Part shown: piece by piece, positions 33,039-44,400 of the stretch
Position numbering within the stretch: position 1 is the stretch's first letter
Layout of the letters: each line of letters starts with the position of its first letter
Assembly (NCBI RefSeq): GCF_008728515.1
Contig: NC_044981.1
Location: forward strand, 113,017,702-113,081,701
Length of the DNA: 64,000 bases
Reading direction: 5' to 3'
Origin: Papio anubis
Lineage: Eukaryota > Chordata > Mammalia > Primates > Cercopithecidae
Notes under the pieces: generated by a model
Seen by the model: the letters and a program-made list of their open reading frames with translations, nothing else
The model's database searches: none
Told to the model about the DNA's origin: nothing
Translations under genes and position numbers: made by a program

Positions 33039-33359
33039 TAGCTTCCCTTCACCTCCTGGGAGAGTTTTAAAGACACATTTTACTTTGCATTTTAAAAAGA
33101 AAAAATAAAAGTCTTACTTGACTTTGATTTTGCCTACATAAGAGGCTGCACTTTAGGCAAATAATAGGCATATCTAAACCTGTGCTGCTCATAGTACTCT
33201 AATCACTCATTAACTCATGCATACTAAACATAGCTAAAGTAATAGTTAATGGTATAAGTTAGTAAGTGAAATAAAAGTTAATGGTATAAAATTTAGGTAA
33301 GATTTCCATGTGTGACTGCTTAGAAAAAAATAATTTACCATATTATCACAACCATAGAA

Positions 33360-33485
33360 AACAGAGCCTCAGGAGATTGCAGACCTTGCTATGGTCCCAA
33401 GTCTTACTGAGAAAGAAAGAAGCCCGGATAGGGATCTTCTGACTGCAAAGTCTACACTCTCCAATAGACCATGTAGCCTCCTAAA
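33360..33485 (+). mobile_element. MIR relic
   Basis: CAGAGCCTCAGGAGATTGC ... GGTCCCAAGTCTTACTGA ... GATCTTCTGACTGCAAAGTC follows the order of the MIR 3' half; diverged. Confidence 0.6.
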
Positions 33486-33807
33486 GTTTTTTCTTCACTA
33501 GAATCTGTAAGCTTATGCTTAATAGATAAAATAAGACCATGTCATCATTTGGAGTTAGAACTGGTGCTTTCTAATAACTTACGGAATAAGAAAGGGTGTA
33601 AAGAAAGTGTTACTAGCTGGTAACTCTAGGATCAAATTATAAGTTGCAGGTTATTTTTTTTTTTCAGCAGTATTCCATGCAATGTAACAATTAAAGTCTG
33701 GCAAAATGAAACATCACTCCTTCATTCTACTTCTTGTCATCCTCTCCACCCCCACCACACACATATGTTTGGCATAAATATAAAGTGGTCTCAAAAAAAC
33801 CAACCAT

Positions 33808-34096
33808 GGCCGGGCATGGTGGCTCACGCCTGTAATTCCAGCACTTTGGGAGGCCTAGGTGGGTGGATTACCTGAGGTCAGGAGATTGAGACCAGCCTGG
33901 CCAACACGGTGACACCCCATCGCTACTAAAAATACAAAAATTAGCCGGGCATGGTGGTGGGAGTCTGTAATCCCAGCTACTCAGGAGGCTGAGGCAGAAT
34001 TGCTTGAACCTGGGAGGCGGAGGTTGCAGTGAGCTCACATCATTGCACTCCAGCCTGGGCAACAAGAGTGAAACTCCATCTCAAAAAAAAAAAAAA
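33808..34096 (+). mobile_element. Alu
   Basis: Plus-strand Alu in intergenic DNA; AACCAACCAT / AACCACCAT flanks. Confidence 0.92.
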
Positions 34097-34464
34097 ACCA
34101 CCATTACTTTCTTGGATAATGTTTTCAAAATGATGGGTTGCAGTAAAAATATTTTTTAATAAAACAATAGAAACTATCACATAGAGATGAGTTATATGTA
34201 CTCATTCACATTGTAAAATATTAGTATGTCAATATGAGTGATGGTTTAAAAAGGTAATAAAACACTTTTAGGGTAAACAGCACTGTATCTAGAACCACAA
34301 GACCAAGGGCACAATCTAACTCATGGTATCATTGGACTCATTCAATTTGAGCCATGCTTTCAGCCAGTGTAAATGAAAGTATACCTACTCCTGCATCTTG
34401 GTCATTCTTACCTGGGCAAAGGTTTTATATCGGTGTAACCAAAACGGCTATACTTTTTTCCTCA

Positions 34465-35363
34465 AAAAAAAAAAAAAAAAAAAGTTTATTTTGGAGTGAG
34501 AACGTGTCATACTACTTTTAAATCTTGGCGCATTCAAGGTAAGTAGTCTTGGTACAGGATACAATCAAATCATGATACACTTCAGTGATTTTATAGTGAG
34601 TCACACACTTCATATAAAGGCACACTACTAAATAAAAAAATAAGTGTTAAGTTCTTGAGCTTTTAAATTAGAATTTTATAAAGTGCTTTTCATAAAGTCT
34701 TATATATTATAGTAATTAAGTGGATATAATTCCCTTAACAAAGGCACCTTGAAAAGTTATTGGCACATGAGATTTTGTCTGGTCTTTTTGTTTTCTTTTG
34801 ATAATTTCAAAGTCTCTTCACATGTCTTCTCTTCCACTTTCAGTTTTCCTTAACAATTCATCATATGAATAGCCAGCCCTTTTAGAGAATAAGGTCAACT
34901 TTTTTTTTTTTTGAGATGGAGTCTTGCTCTGTCGCCCAGGCTGGAGTGCAATGGCGTGATCTTGGCTCACTGCAGCCTCTGCCTCCTGGGTTCAAGCAAT
35001 TCTCCTGCCTCAGCCTCCCGAGTAGCTGGGATTACAGGTGTGCACAGCCACACCTGGCTAATTTGTGTATTTTTTTTAGTAGAGACGGTTTCACCATGTT
35101 AGCAGGATGGTCTTGATCTGACCTCATGATCCACCCGCCTTGGCCTCCCAAAGTCCTGGGATTACAGGCGTGAGCCACCGCGCCCAGCCGAGAATAAGGT
35201 AAAGTTTAACTTGGCACTGTAAAGGTCAATTTTCAGGCAGTCTTAGAGTTTAGCAGTTTCTCTAGTGTATAAACTGATTCTTAACGATTTAAAGAAAATT
35301 ATATTCAAGTGGCAAATTTGGAGGCAATAAGCTACTTTGGAGTCCATGATATGAAACAGCGTT
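34465..35363 (-). terminator. GINM1: GINM1 3' UTR and probable poly(A) signal
   Basis: A minus-strand AATAAA (TTTATT on the plus strand at 34485-34490) lies about 880 nt after the stop and is followed by a long U-rich run, so the transcript probably ends near 34465. If so, the 3' UTR contains a plus-strand-antisense Alu (34895-35190), which would be in sense orientation in the mRNA. The exact end is inferred. Confidence 0.5.
34895..35190 (-). mobile_element. Alu in the GINM1 3' end
   Basis: Reverse Alu with AGAATAAGGT duplicated (34885-34894, 35191-35200). If GINM1 polyadenylates near 34465 this element is part of its 3' UTR, in sense. Confidence 0.92.
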
Positions 35364-35475
35364 TTAAATACATGTTTTATCTTCAGGGTTTTCAGCTGTT
35401 TTCTCAGGACCATCTGGATATAAGTTGATAGCTGTCACAGGTATGACATCCACTTTATCCAACTGAAGAATTCCT
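35364..35475 (-). CDS. GINM1: GINM1 terminal coding exon 8 (residues 294-330 and stop)
   Basis: Acceptor TTTCAG ends at 35476. Encodes [20 protein letters not shown] then [16 protein letters not shown] and TAA (35366-35364). This is the short cytoplasmic tail. From memory the human copy reads NLED where this one reads NPED, an ordinary substitution. Confidence 0.94.
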
Positions 35476-38400
35476 CTGAAATAGAAAGTGATTAATTACT
35501 ATCAAAATTAAATGTTTCCTCTGCCTGTAGTTTGATAGTGAGAAAAGGCTACTTCAAGGTTATAATATATACCTAAGGTTAGGTGCTTTTGCTGCATTCT
35601 ATTTAAAAATTCATAGTGGTTGTACAAACTCTGAGCCCAAAGTCACTTCAACCAAACTGGCTGAGAGAATAGAAAGGCATCGAGGAAGTTCATTATTTCC
35701 TATTTTAGGGAAGAACAGGGTAAGTATATATCTCCAAGACAGAGTTAGGTTCCTAGATACACCCAGGCTGAGCAAAAAGCCTAAGCCTAAGCCCCTTTCT
35801 AAACAACACTCACCACTAGAACACAACCTTAGGTCTTTAGATTGTGTTGCTCTTTTTGTTACTTAAAATCTCTGACCAGAGAGTACGTCTTTGGATTGAA
35901 TCTAGGACCCTATATTGTAAATTTGGTGTTATTCTAATAAGAACACCAACAGAGGTTAGTTGTTTATAGAACCAGACAGATTCTAAAGTTCACAGGGGAG
36001 TAACTGCAAGAATAGCCATAAGATTTTTTTTTAAAAGAACAATGGGGAGAAGACAAAGTTGCCTTAACTAGCTCTCTTTATTAAAACATGATAGTAGGTC
36101 AGGTGTAGGGACTCATACCTATAATCCTAGCACTGTGGGAGGCTGAGGAGGGCAGATCACTTGAGCCCAGGAGTTCGAGATCAGCCTGGGCAACATGGCA
36201 AAACCCCATCTACTAAAAACAGAAAAAATTAGCCGGGCGTGGTGGTGCACACCTGCAGTCCCAGCTATTCAGGAGGCTGAGGTGGGAGGATCACTTGAAC
36301 CCGGGAGGTGGAGGCTGCAGTGAGCCGAGATCGTGCCACTGCACTGCAGCCTGGGTGACAAAGTTAGCCCCTGTCTCAAAAACAAAAACAAAACATGAGA
36401 GTAAAAGTGTGCTACTGGCACAGGAATAGACAAATAGATCATTGGGACAGAAAAGAGTCCAGAAAAAGACTAACATATATGGAAATTTAGTTTTTAATAA
36501 GGTAACATTCTAAGTCAATGAGAAATTACTAATGGAAAAATGGCCTCTGTTTGGGAAATAAAATGAGAACTCTAGCTTTAAAAGTATACAGAAAAGTCAT
36601 GCTAAAAAATAAATTTTGGCCAGGCGCAGTGGCTCACGCCTGTAATCCCAACACTTTGGGAGGCCAAGGCGGGCAGATCACTTGAGTCCAGGAGTTCGAG
36701 GCCAGTCTGGCCAACATGGTGAAACCCTGTCTCTACTAAAAATACATAAATTGGCTGGCCGTGGTGGTGCACACCTGTAATCCCAGCTACTTGGGAGGCT
36801 GAGGCAGGAGAATCGCTTGAACCCGGGAAGCGGAGGCTGCAGTAAGCAGAGATTGCGCCACTGCACTCTAGCCTGGGCAACAGAGTGAGACTCTGTCTCA
36901 AAAAATAGAAATAAATTAATTAATTAATTTTAAGAAAATATAATGGCTGGGCACAGTGGTTCATGCCCTTAGTAATCCCAGCACCTTTGGAGTGGGCCTA
37001 GTGCTTGGGCCCAAGGAGTGCAGCCTGAGCAACATAGTGAGACCCTGTCTCTACACAAAATAGTTTAAAAAAAAAATGGCTGGGCTCACACGTGCAATCC
37101 CAGCACTTTGGGAGGCAAGGCAGGTGGACCACTTGAGGTCAGGAGTTCGAGACCAGCCTGGCCAACATAGTGAAACCCATCTCTACTAAAAATACAAAAA
37201 TTGGCCAGGCATGGTGGCGGGCATCTGTAATCTCAAGCTATTCAGGAGGCTGAGGCAAGAGAATTGCTTGAAACCAGGAGGTGGAGGTTGCAGCAAGCCA
37301 AGATCACACCACTACACTCCAGCCTGGGCAACAGAGCAAGACTCTGTCTCAACAACAACAACAATTAGCCAGGCATGGTGGCAAGTGCCTGTAGTCCCAG
37401 CTACTTGGGTGGCTGAGGCAGGAGGATCGCTTGAACCCAGGAGGTCAAGGCTGCAGTGGACCTTGATAGCACTGCCACTGTACTCCAGCCTCGGCAACAG
37501 AACAAAACCCTGTCTTTAAAAAACAAAAAACAAACAAAAAAAGCCCCATAATTTTAAGATAGGAAAGTCTGGCCTACTTAGTAGGCAAAATAAAAACCCT
37601 AGATGCCATAAATAACATGAATTGCTTAGACTTCGAATTTAAAGCTTTTGTATGATATGAGATACCATAAATGAGCAACACACAAATGATAGGCTGGGAT
37701 CAGTAAAAAGAATCTGCAATGTGCATTATATATGTATAATAGACAAAGAGCTCTTCCATAATAATAGTTACAAAATGCAACACAATTGAAAAACGGCCAA
37801 AGGCTCGAAGTAAGCAAGTCATGAGAGAATCATACATAACCAATTATCACAAAGATGTTGAACCCACCCAGACCTAAACTAGCAAAGATGCTAGTAAGAT
37901 GAAAATGCAAATTAAGATGAATTATATTTTTAGTAGCAAAACCAAAAAAGATTATCATCAGGTTGTAAGGAGTTAATACAATTACTTGTGACCCAGTAAT
38001 TTTGCTTTTAGGAATCTATTGTACATAAATACACATGTGTAAAGAAATATATGTGCAAGAATATACTAGAACATTACTGGGATTAACATGAAATTGGAAA
38101 TTATGTAAAGTTAGAGGAATGGTTTTGTCAAGGTATATCTATACTGTGGAACACCTGTGATATTGTGACTTGTAGGTTCCTCTGGCTTCCTGGAATAGCT
38201 CCTGAAGCCCTTAAATCTCCAAAGTGGTAAGTGTCTTTTGGATGCTAATGATGACTGATGGTGAGGGGGGCGGAGATCCTGGATAGCCTCAACAGGGGAG
38301 CTGGTTGCCAGGGGTATCAACCATGAGATCAGTCCCATCCCCCAACCTTGAGGAAGGGAATGGGGTACTGAAGGTTGAGTTGATCACCAGTGACCAATGA

Positions 38401-41400
38401 TACAATCAATCATGCCTGTGTGATGAAACCTGCAAAAAAAACCCCAAAAGGACTAGGTTTGGAGAGCTTCTGGATAGCTGAACAAACAGGTATGGGGCCT
38501 GGATAGAGGTGCACCTAGGGAGGGCAGGGAAGTTCTGAACCCCTCTCTCCCTTCCCATATCCTGCCCTATGCACTTCTTCCATCTGCCTGTTCATGTTTC
38601 CTTTGTAATAAACCAGTAAGTGGAAGTGTTTCCCTGAGATCTGTGAGCCGCCCCAAAGACGTCCCAAGCAAATTAAGCAAACCCAAAGAGGAGGTCATGG
38701 GAACCTCTTTAACCCAGCTGGTCAGAATCTGGGGCTTACAACTGGCATCTGAAGGGGGACAGTCTTGTAGAACTAAGCCCTTAGCCCGTGGGAATCTGAA
38801 GCTATGTCCAGGTGGAAAGTATCAGAACTGAAAGAATTACAGGACACCCCGCTGGTGTCCACTGGAGAATTGGTTATTGGTGGGGAAAAATCCCCACACA
38901 CGTATTGGTGCCCAATGTGAAGTACTCCAGAGTGTCAGAGTAGGAAAAAACCAAAGTATTTTTCCTATCTCCTTTAGAACTATGTAGCCATAAAAAGAAT
39001 AGGTAAGCTATACATAATTATGACATGTCAGTTAAAAATAATATTAAGGGCTGGGCACGGTGGGTGATGCCTGTAATCCCAGAACTTTGGGAAGCCAAGG
39101 TGGAAGGATTGCTTGACCCCAGGAGTTTGAGACCAGCCTGGGAAAACGTGGCTCTACAAAATATAAATTTAAAAAATTAGCTGGGCATGGTGACACACAC
39201 CTTAGTCCTACCTATTCAGGAGGCTGAGGTGAGAGGATCACTTGAGTCTTGGGAGATTGAGGCTGCAGTGAGCTATGACTGAGCCACTGCACTCCAGCCT
39301 GGGTGTCAAGGTGAGACCTTGTCTCAAAAATAAGTAATACAAAATAAAATGGAATTAAAATAACTAAGGGGACAAAAAAGAATATATGTAGTGATAAGAT
39401 AAGGTCTTAGGTCTATGATTCCCAAACTGCACTGAGGTCCCTGTGTTGGTGAGCACACTCACGGCGGCACCACAGAATATTATAAATTTTCAAGAGACTT
39501 CATGTGTAATACTAGTTTGAGGTTACTTCATGGTTTTAACATTAGACTGCAAAATATTCAGTGAAGTCAATCTTTCCAAAGCTGGGTTTTGGTGGTGCTA
39601 GATTTGGAAAGTTTTTCCCCTCCAAACCTCACGTTAAAATTTAATCCCCTATGTTGGAGGTATGGACTAATAGGAAGTGTTTGGGTCATGGTGACAGATC
39701 CCTCATGAACAGATTAATGCCCTCTCTAGAGGGGAAGGGAATGAGTTCTCATTGTTCATTACCTGGAGAGCTGGCTGTTAAAAAGAGCCTGACACCTCCC
39801 TGCTGTTCCTCTTGCTTCCTTTCTTGACATGTGATCTCTGCACATGCCGCTCCCCTTTGCCTTGCGCTGCTGCTGAGTGGAAGCAGCCTGAGGACCTCAC
39901 CAGAAGCCCAGCTGATGGCAGCACCATGCTTCTTGTACAGCCTACATGGTTCTTGTAGAACCATGAGCTAAATATATAAATCTCTTTTCTATATAAAGTA
40001 ACCAGCCCAGGTATTACTTTATAAGCAACACAAAATGGATAACACAGGTGGTTACTATGATAAAAAGCAAATACTGTACAAAACTAACACTAAAAAAGAA
40101 ATGAGGATGTCAATTTCCCACTGATGCCAAGGTATGAGGTAGTGTGTAGTGCTCTATAGGTATTCACATCCCACTAGTACTTCTTAAACTAGTAATTTAA
40201 GAACAAAATTGCCAGGTGCTGTGGCTCATGCCTGTAATCCCAGCATTTTGGGAGGCTAAGGCAGATGGATTACGAGGTCAGAAGATCGAGACCATCCTGG
40301 CTAACAAGGTGAAACCTTGTCTCTACCAAAAATACAAAAAATTAGCTGGTCATGGTGGCGGGCGCCTGTAGTCCCAGCTACTCAGGAGGCTGAGGCAGAA
40401 GAATGGCGTAAACCCAGGAGGCAGAGCTTGCAGTGAACTGAGATTGTGCCACTGCACTCCAGCCTGGGCAACAGAGCGAGACTCTGTCTCAAAAAAAAAA
40501 AAAAAAAGGACAAAATTTAAAAATCTTTAAATTTGTCTTTTGGCCTAAGTATAGGGGCATTAAAAAAAATTACTGGCACACTAAGGATACTGTAAACCAA
40601 GACAGTTTGGGAAACCTCTGTATTAAGTGAAAAATGCAATGCAGAACAATTAACAATCTGAGTTGATAAACAATTATTACTATCTAGTATACATTTACAC
40701 TAGTACATAGAATTCGGATTAAAAATGTCAACTCAAACAGTTGACAATGACTACCTCTAGGTAGAAGAATAAGAATTGAAGAACAGAGAAGGGATATTTT
40801 CAGTTCATTGCTCTCTATAGTTCTCTATTACATCCTTTTCTACCAGGAAGCATCTGCAGTACAACTGCAAATTTGGTTTTTCATTTTATATTGCATCTGT
40901 ACCTGCAGAGAAACCCATAACAAAACAATGGCAAAAGAAAAACATTACAACACCATTTTCTATGCAGGTATACATAAGAAAGTTCAAAAAAAGTTTGGAA
41001 CTTCCTGGCAGCCAAAGGGGAAAAAAAAATCTTAAATTATAGAATTTTTATTACAGGTCAAGCATTCCTAATCCAAAATCCAAAATGCTCCAAAATCCAA
41101 AACTTTTTTGAGTGCCAACATGATACTTAAAGAAAAATGCTTGGCCAGGCACAGTGGTTCACACCTGTAATCCTAGCACTTTGGGAGGCCAAGGAGGAAG
41201 GACGGCATGAGGCCAAGAGTTCAAGACCAAACTGGCCAACATAGCAAGATCCCATCTCTCTCTCTCTCTCCATATATATACACACACCCACACACACGTA
41301 TATATATTTATATAAAATATATACGAGTGTGTGTGTGTATATATATATATATATTTCCATATATGCAAAGGAAATGCTCCCAAGAGCATTTTGGATTTTA

Positions 41401-44400
41401 GATTGAGGATGCTCAACCAGTTAGTATAACACAAATATTCAAAAATCCAAAAAAATCTGAAATCTGAAACACTTTTGGTTCTAAGCATTTTGGATAAGGA
41501 TACTACTTCTGTATCAGAAAGGAATGGGAATGCCAATTCTTCAGTGGAAATATAAACTAAGAGGTGGGAGGGGCAACTAATATTTCTTTACTCTGCAGGT
41601 GCTTTGCTTGCTTCATGACTTTGACTTTCAACAATCCTTCAAGTGAGGCATTAGTTCATCATTACACCTGAAGAAGTCGGAGGTTCAAAGACCTCATAAG
41701 AAGCAAGTGGAAAAGTAAATGTTCAAATTAGGTCTTCTTTTCCAAAAATCCTGTTACATAAAAGTATAATGCAATGTAGCTAAGCCAAGAACTGTGGTCA
41801 TCTGCATTGAGATTTGTTTCTATTAAGATAATTAAAATGACTAATGAGCCAGGCGGGGTGGCTCACGCCTGTAATCCCAGCACTTTGGGAGGCCGAGGCG
41901 GGTGGATCACCTGAGGTCGGGAGTTCAAGACCACCTGGGCCAACATGGTGAAACCCCGTCTCTACTAAAAATACAAAAATTAGCCAAGCAAGGTGGTGCA
42001 TGCCTGTAACCCCAGCTACTCGGGAGGCCAAGACAGCAGAATCGCTTGAACCCAGGAGGCGGAGGTTGCAGTGAGCCAAGATTGCGTCATTGCACTCCAG
42101 CCTGGGTGATGGACCGACACTCCAACTCAATAAATAAACAAATTAATTAAATAAATAAAATGACTGACTTGGGAAAATACTAACAAAAATTCATTTTAAA
42201 TTTTATTATAAAATAATTTTTGACTAAAAAATATACAAAAGGAAGTCAAAGTCAGTCTCTCCACCTCTGCTCTCATTCCCACTCATTAAAGATAACATCA
42301 TCTCATTCCAGAAATTTTCTATGCATTTATATACACATAATACTTTTGTTTTACCTAAATGTGTTCATACCGCTTTGCCATATTGCCCCCCACATAATAG
42401 ATTTTGGACTTATTCAGCCAGAGAAAATCTCATTAGCCCTCATTGACAAACAGTTAAAAGGGTTTTTATTTTGCTTTTACTTTTTTTTTTTTTTTTTTTT
42501 GAGAGGGAGTTTCGCTCGTTTCCCAGGCTGGAGTGCAATGGCGCGATCTCGGCTCACCGCAACCTCCTCCTCCCGGGTTCAAGCGATTCTCCTGCCTCAG
42601 CCTCCTGAGTAGCTGGGACTACAGGTGGGTGTCACACGCCCAGCTAATTTTTTTTTTTTTTTTAGATGAAGTCTCACTCTGTCGCCTAGGCTGGAGTGCA
42701 GTGGCGCAATCTCGGCTCACTGCAACCTCCGCCTCCCGGGTTAAAGCCATTCTCCTGCCTCAGCCTCCTGAGTAACTGGGACTACAGGCGCCCACCACTA
42801 CAGCTAATTTTTGTATTTTTAGTAGAGACAGGGTTTCACCATATTGGCCAGGCTGGTCTCAAACTCCTGACCTTGCGATCCACCCGCCCCAACCTCCCGA
42901 AGTGCCGGGATTACAGGCATGAGCCACCAGGTCCGGGCTAATTTTTTTTTTTTTTTTTGATACGGAGTCTCGCTGTCTCCCAGGCTGGAGTGCAGTGGCG
43001 CCATCTCGGCTCACTGCAAGCTCCGCCTCCCGGGTTCACGCCATTCTCCTGCCTCAGCCTCCCGAGTAGCTGGAACTACAGGCGCCCGCCACCACGCCCG
43101 GCTAATTTTTTATATTTTTAGTAGAGACAGGGTTTCACCGTGTTAGCCAGGATGGTCTGGATCTCCTGACCTCGTGATCCACCCATCTCGGCCTCTGGGC
43201 CTCCCAAAGTGCTGGGATTACAGGCGTCAGCCACCACACCCGGCCTTTTTTTTTTTTTTTTTTTTTTTTTTAGTAGAGATGGGGTTTCACCATGTTGGCC
43301 AGGATGGTCTCGATCTCTTGACCTCATGATCCACCTGCCTCGGACTCCCAAAGTGCTGGGATTACAGGCATGAGCCACCGTGCCCAGCCTCTTTTGCTTT
43401 TATTTTCTATTACAAACAATGCTGCAACGAGTATCCTGCTTGTCTACTGAAATTAACTACATTTTAAACTGACACTCTGGGGTTGAAATACATCATGAAG
43501 TCGTCTGGTTTTGCTCACCTCTGATCATACACTTGCATTTTCCATTACACATATTTGTTTCCTTCCTCCGCTACTAGATTTTAAGTTCTTAGCAGAGTTT
43601 GTCTTACTCACATCTGAATCTCTAAGAATGTCCTGATTCCAATAGCTATTCAATAAATGTGTTTCAATTTTGCTAATATTGGAAGATGGGCTAGAAAAAC
43701 AGTAGGTGTTATTTTCCCTCCCATTTGTCTTACCCTCTCTAATTTTTATATTTTCTACTTTAAAACATAGCAAATATGTCTCACTTTTTAATCATTAAAA
43801 ATACTAACATTTCAAAAATAAGAAATACTTACTTGTATTCAGAAACTGGGAAAAGCACCTTTAAGATGGTTATTACCACAGCTGCTCCTGTAATTCCAAC
43901 CACCATGATGTTCAAGAACTGAAAGAATACTGGGAAAACACTGCTCCAGAACCTACACAGATCTTTTCTAAACTTTTCCATCCACTGACACATTACCTGA
44001 AAAAGGAGTTTTGATTAGATATGCAAGTTGCATCGATCTCTAAGAATAAACTTTAAATTTTTTAATGTTTTAGCTTTGGGATGATGAAAATATTCTATAT
44101 TTTGATTGTGCTGGTAGTTACATGGGTGACTACATTTGTCAAAACTAATTGTATACTTTAAACGGTGCATTTTATTTTAGAATGTGCCTCAGTAAAGTTA
44201 CTTATAATTTTAAAATGTGTTCTAACAATACAAGCACAGAAATGTTAATAGCCTGTAAAATTATTTATATTGTTTTCTAATTACAAATCAAAAGAAAATA
44301 ATTGCTGATTGACAAGAGATTCATTAGGCTACTCCATTATAAATGAAATGGAGCAGAGTCAACTATCTGTTTCCAGTACCTAGAGCACAAGAGAAAGAAG

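Larger units (their letters stand above)
32576..33807. other. Intergenic DNA between KATNA1 and GINM1 3' ends
   Basis: Mostly unique AT-rich sequence containing a perfect palindrome (33018-33038) and a MIR relic (33360-33485). No coding potential recognised. Confidence 0.6.
39413..40620. mobile_element. hAT-type DNA transposon, interrupted by a MaLR LTR and an Alu
   Basis: The ends form a terminal inverted repeat (TTCCCAAACTG at the left; CAGTTTGGGAAACC at the right), bounded by an 8-bp target repeat with two differences (TCTTAGGT 39405-39412; TATTAAGT 40621-40628). The internal sequence fits a nonautonomous Charlie-type element. The LTR (39596-40046) and Alu (40211-40506) inserted later. 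Confidence 0.75.
41054..41511. mobile_element. Tc1/mariner (Tigger-type) MITE with Alu and microsatellite inside
   Basis: Ends are inverted (CAGGTCAAGCATTCCTAATC left; TTTTGGATAAGGATACTACTTCTG right) and bounded by TA, as for Tigger elements. The middle is replaced by an Alu left arm (41143-41252) and a microsatellite. Confidence 0.75.
42480..43389 (-). mobile_element. Stack of three Alus (two inside one)
   Basis: Outer reverse Alu: right arm 42480-42645, left arm 43246-43389. Within its poly-T/AATTTT linker sit reverse Alus at about 42646-42939 and 42940-43245. All three have their own T-runs. The whole stack is flanked by TTTTGCTTTTA repeats (about 42468 and 43391). Confidence 0.85.
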
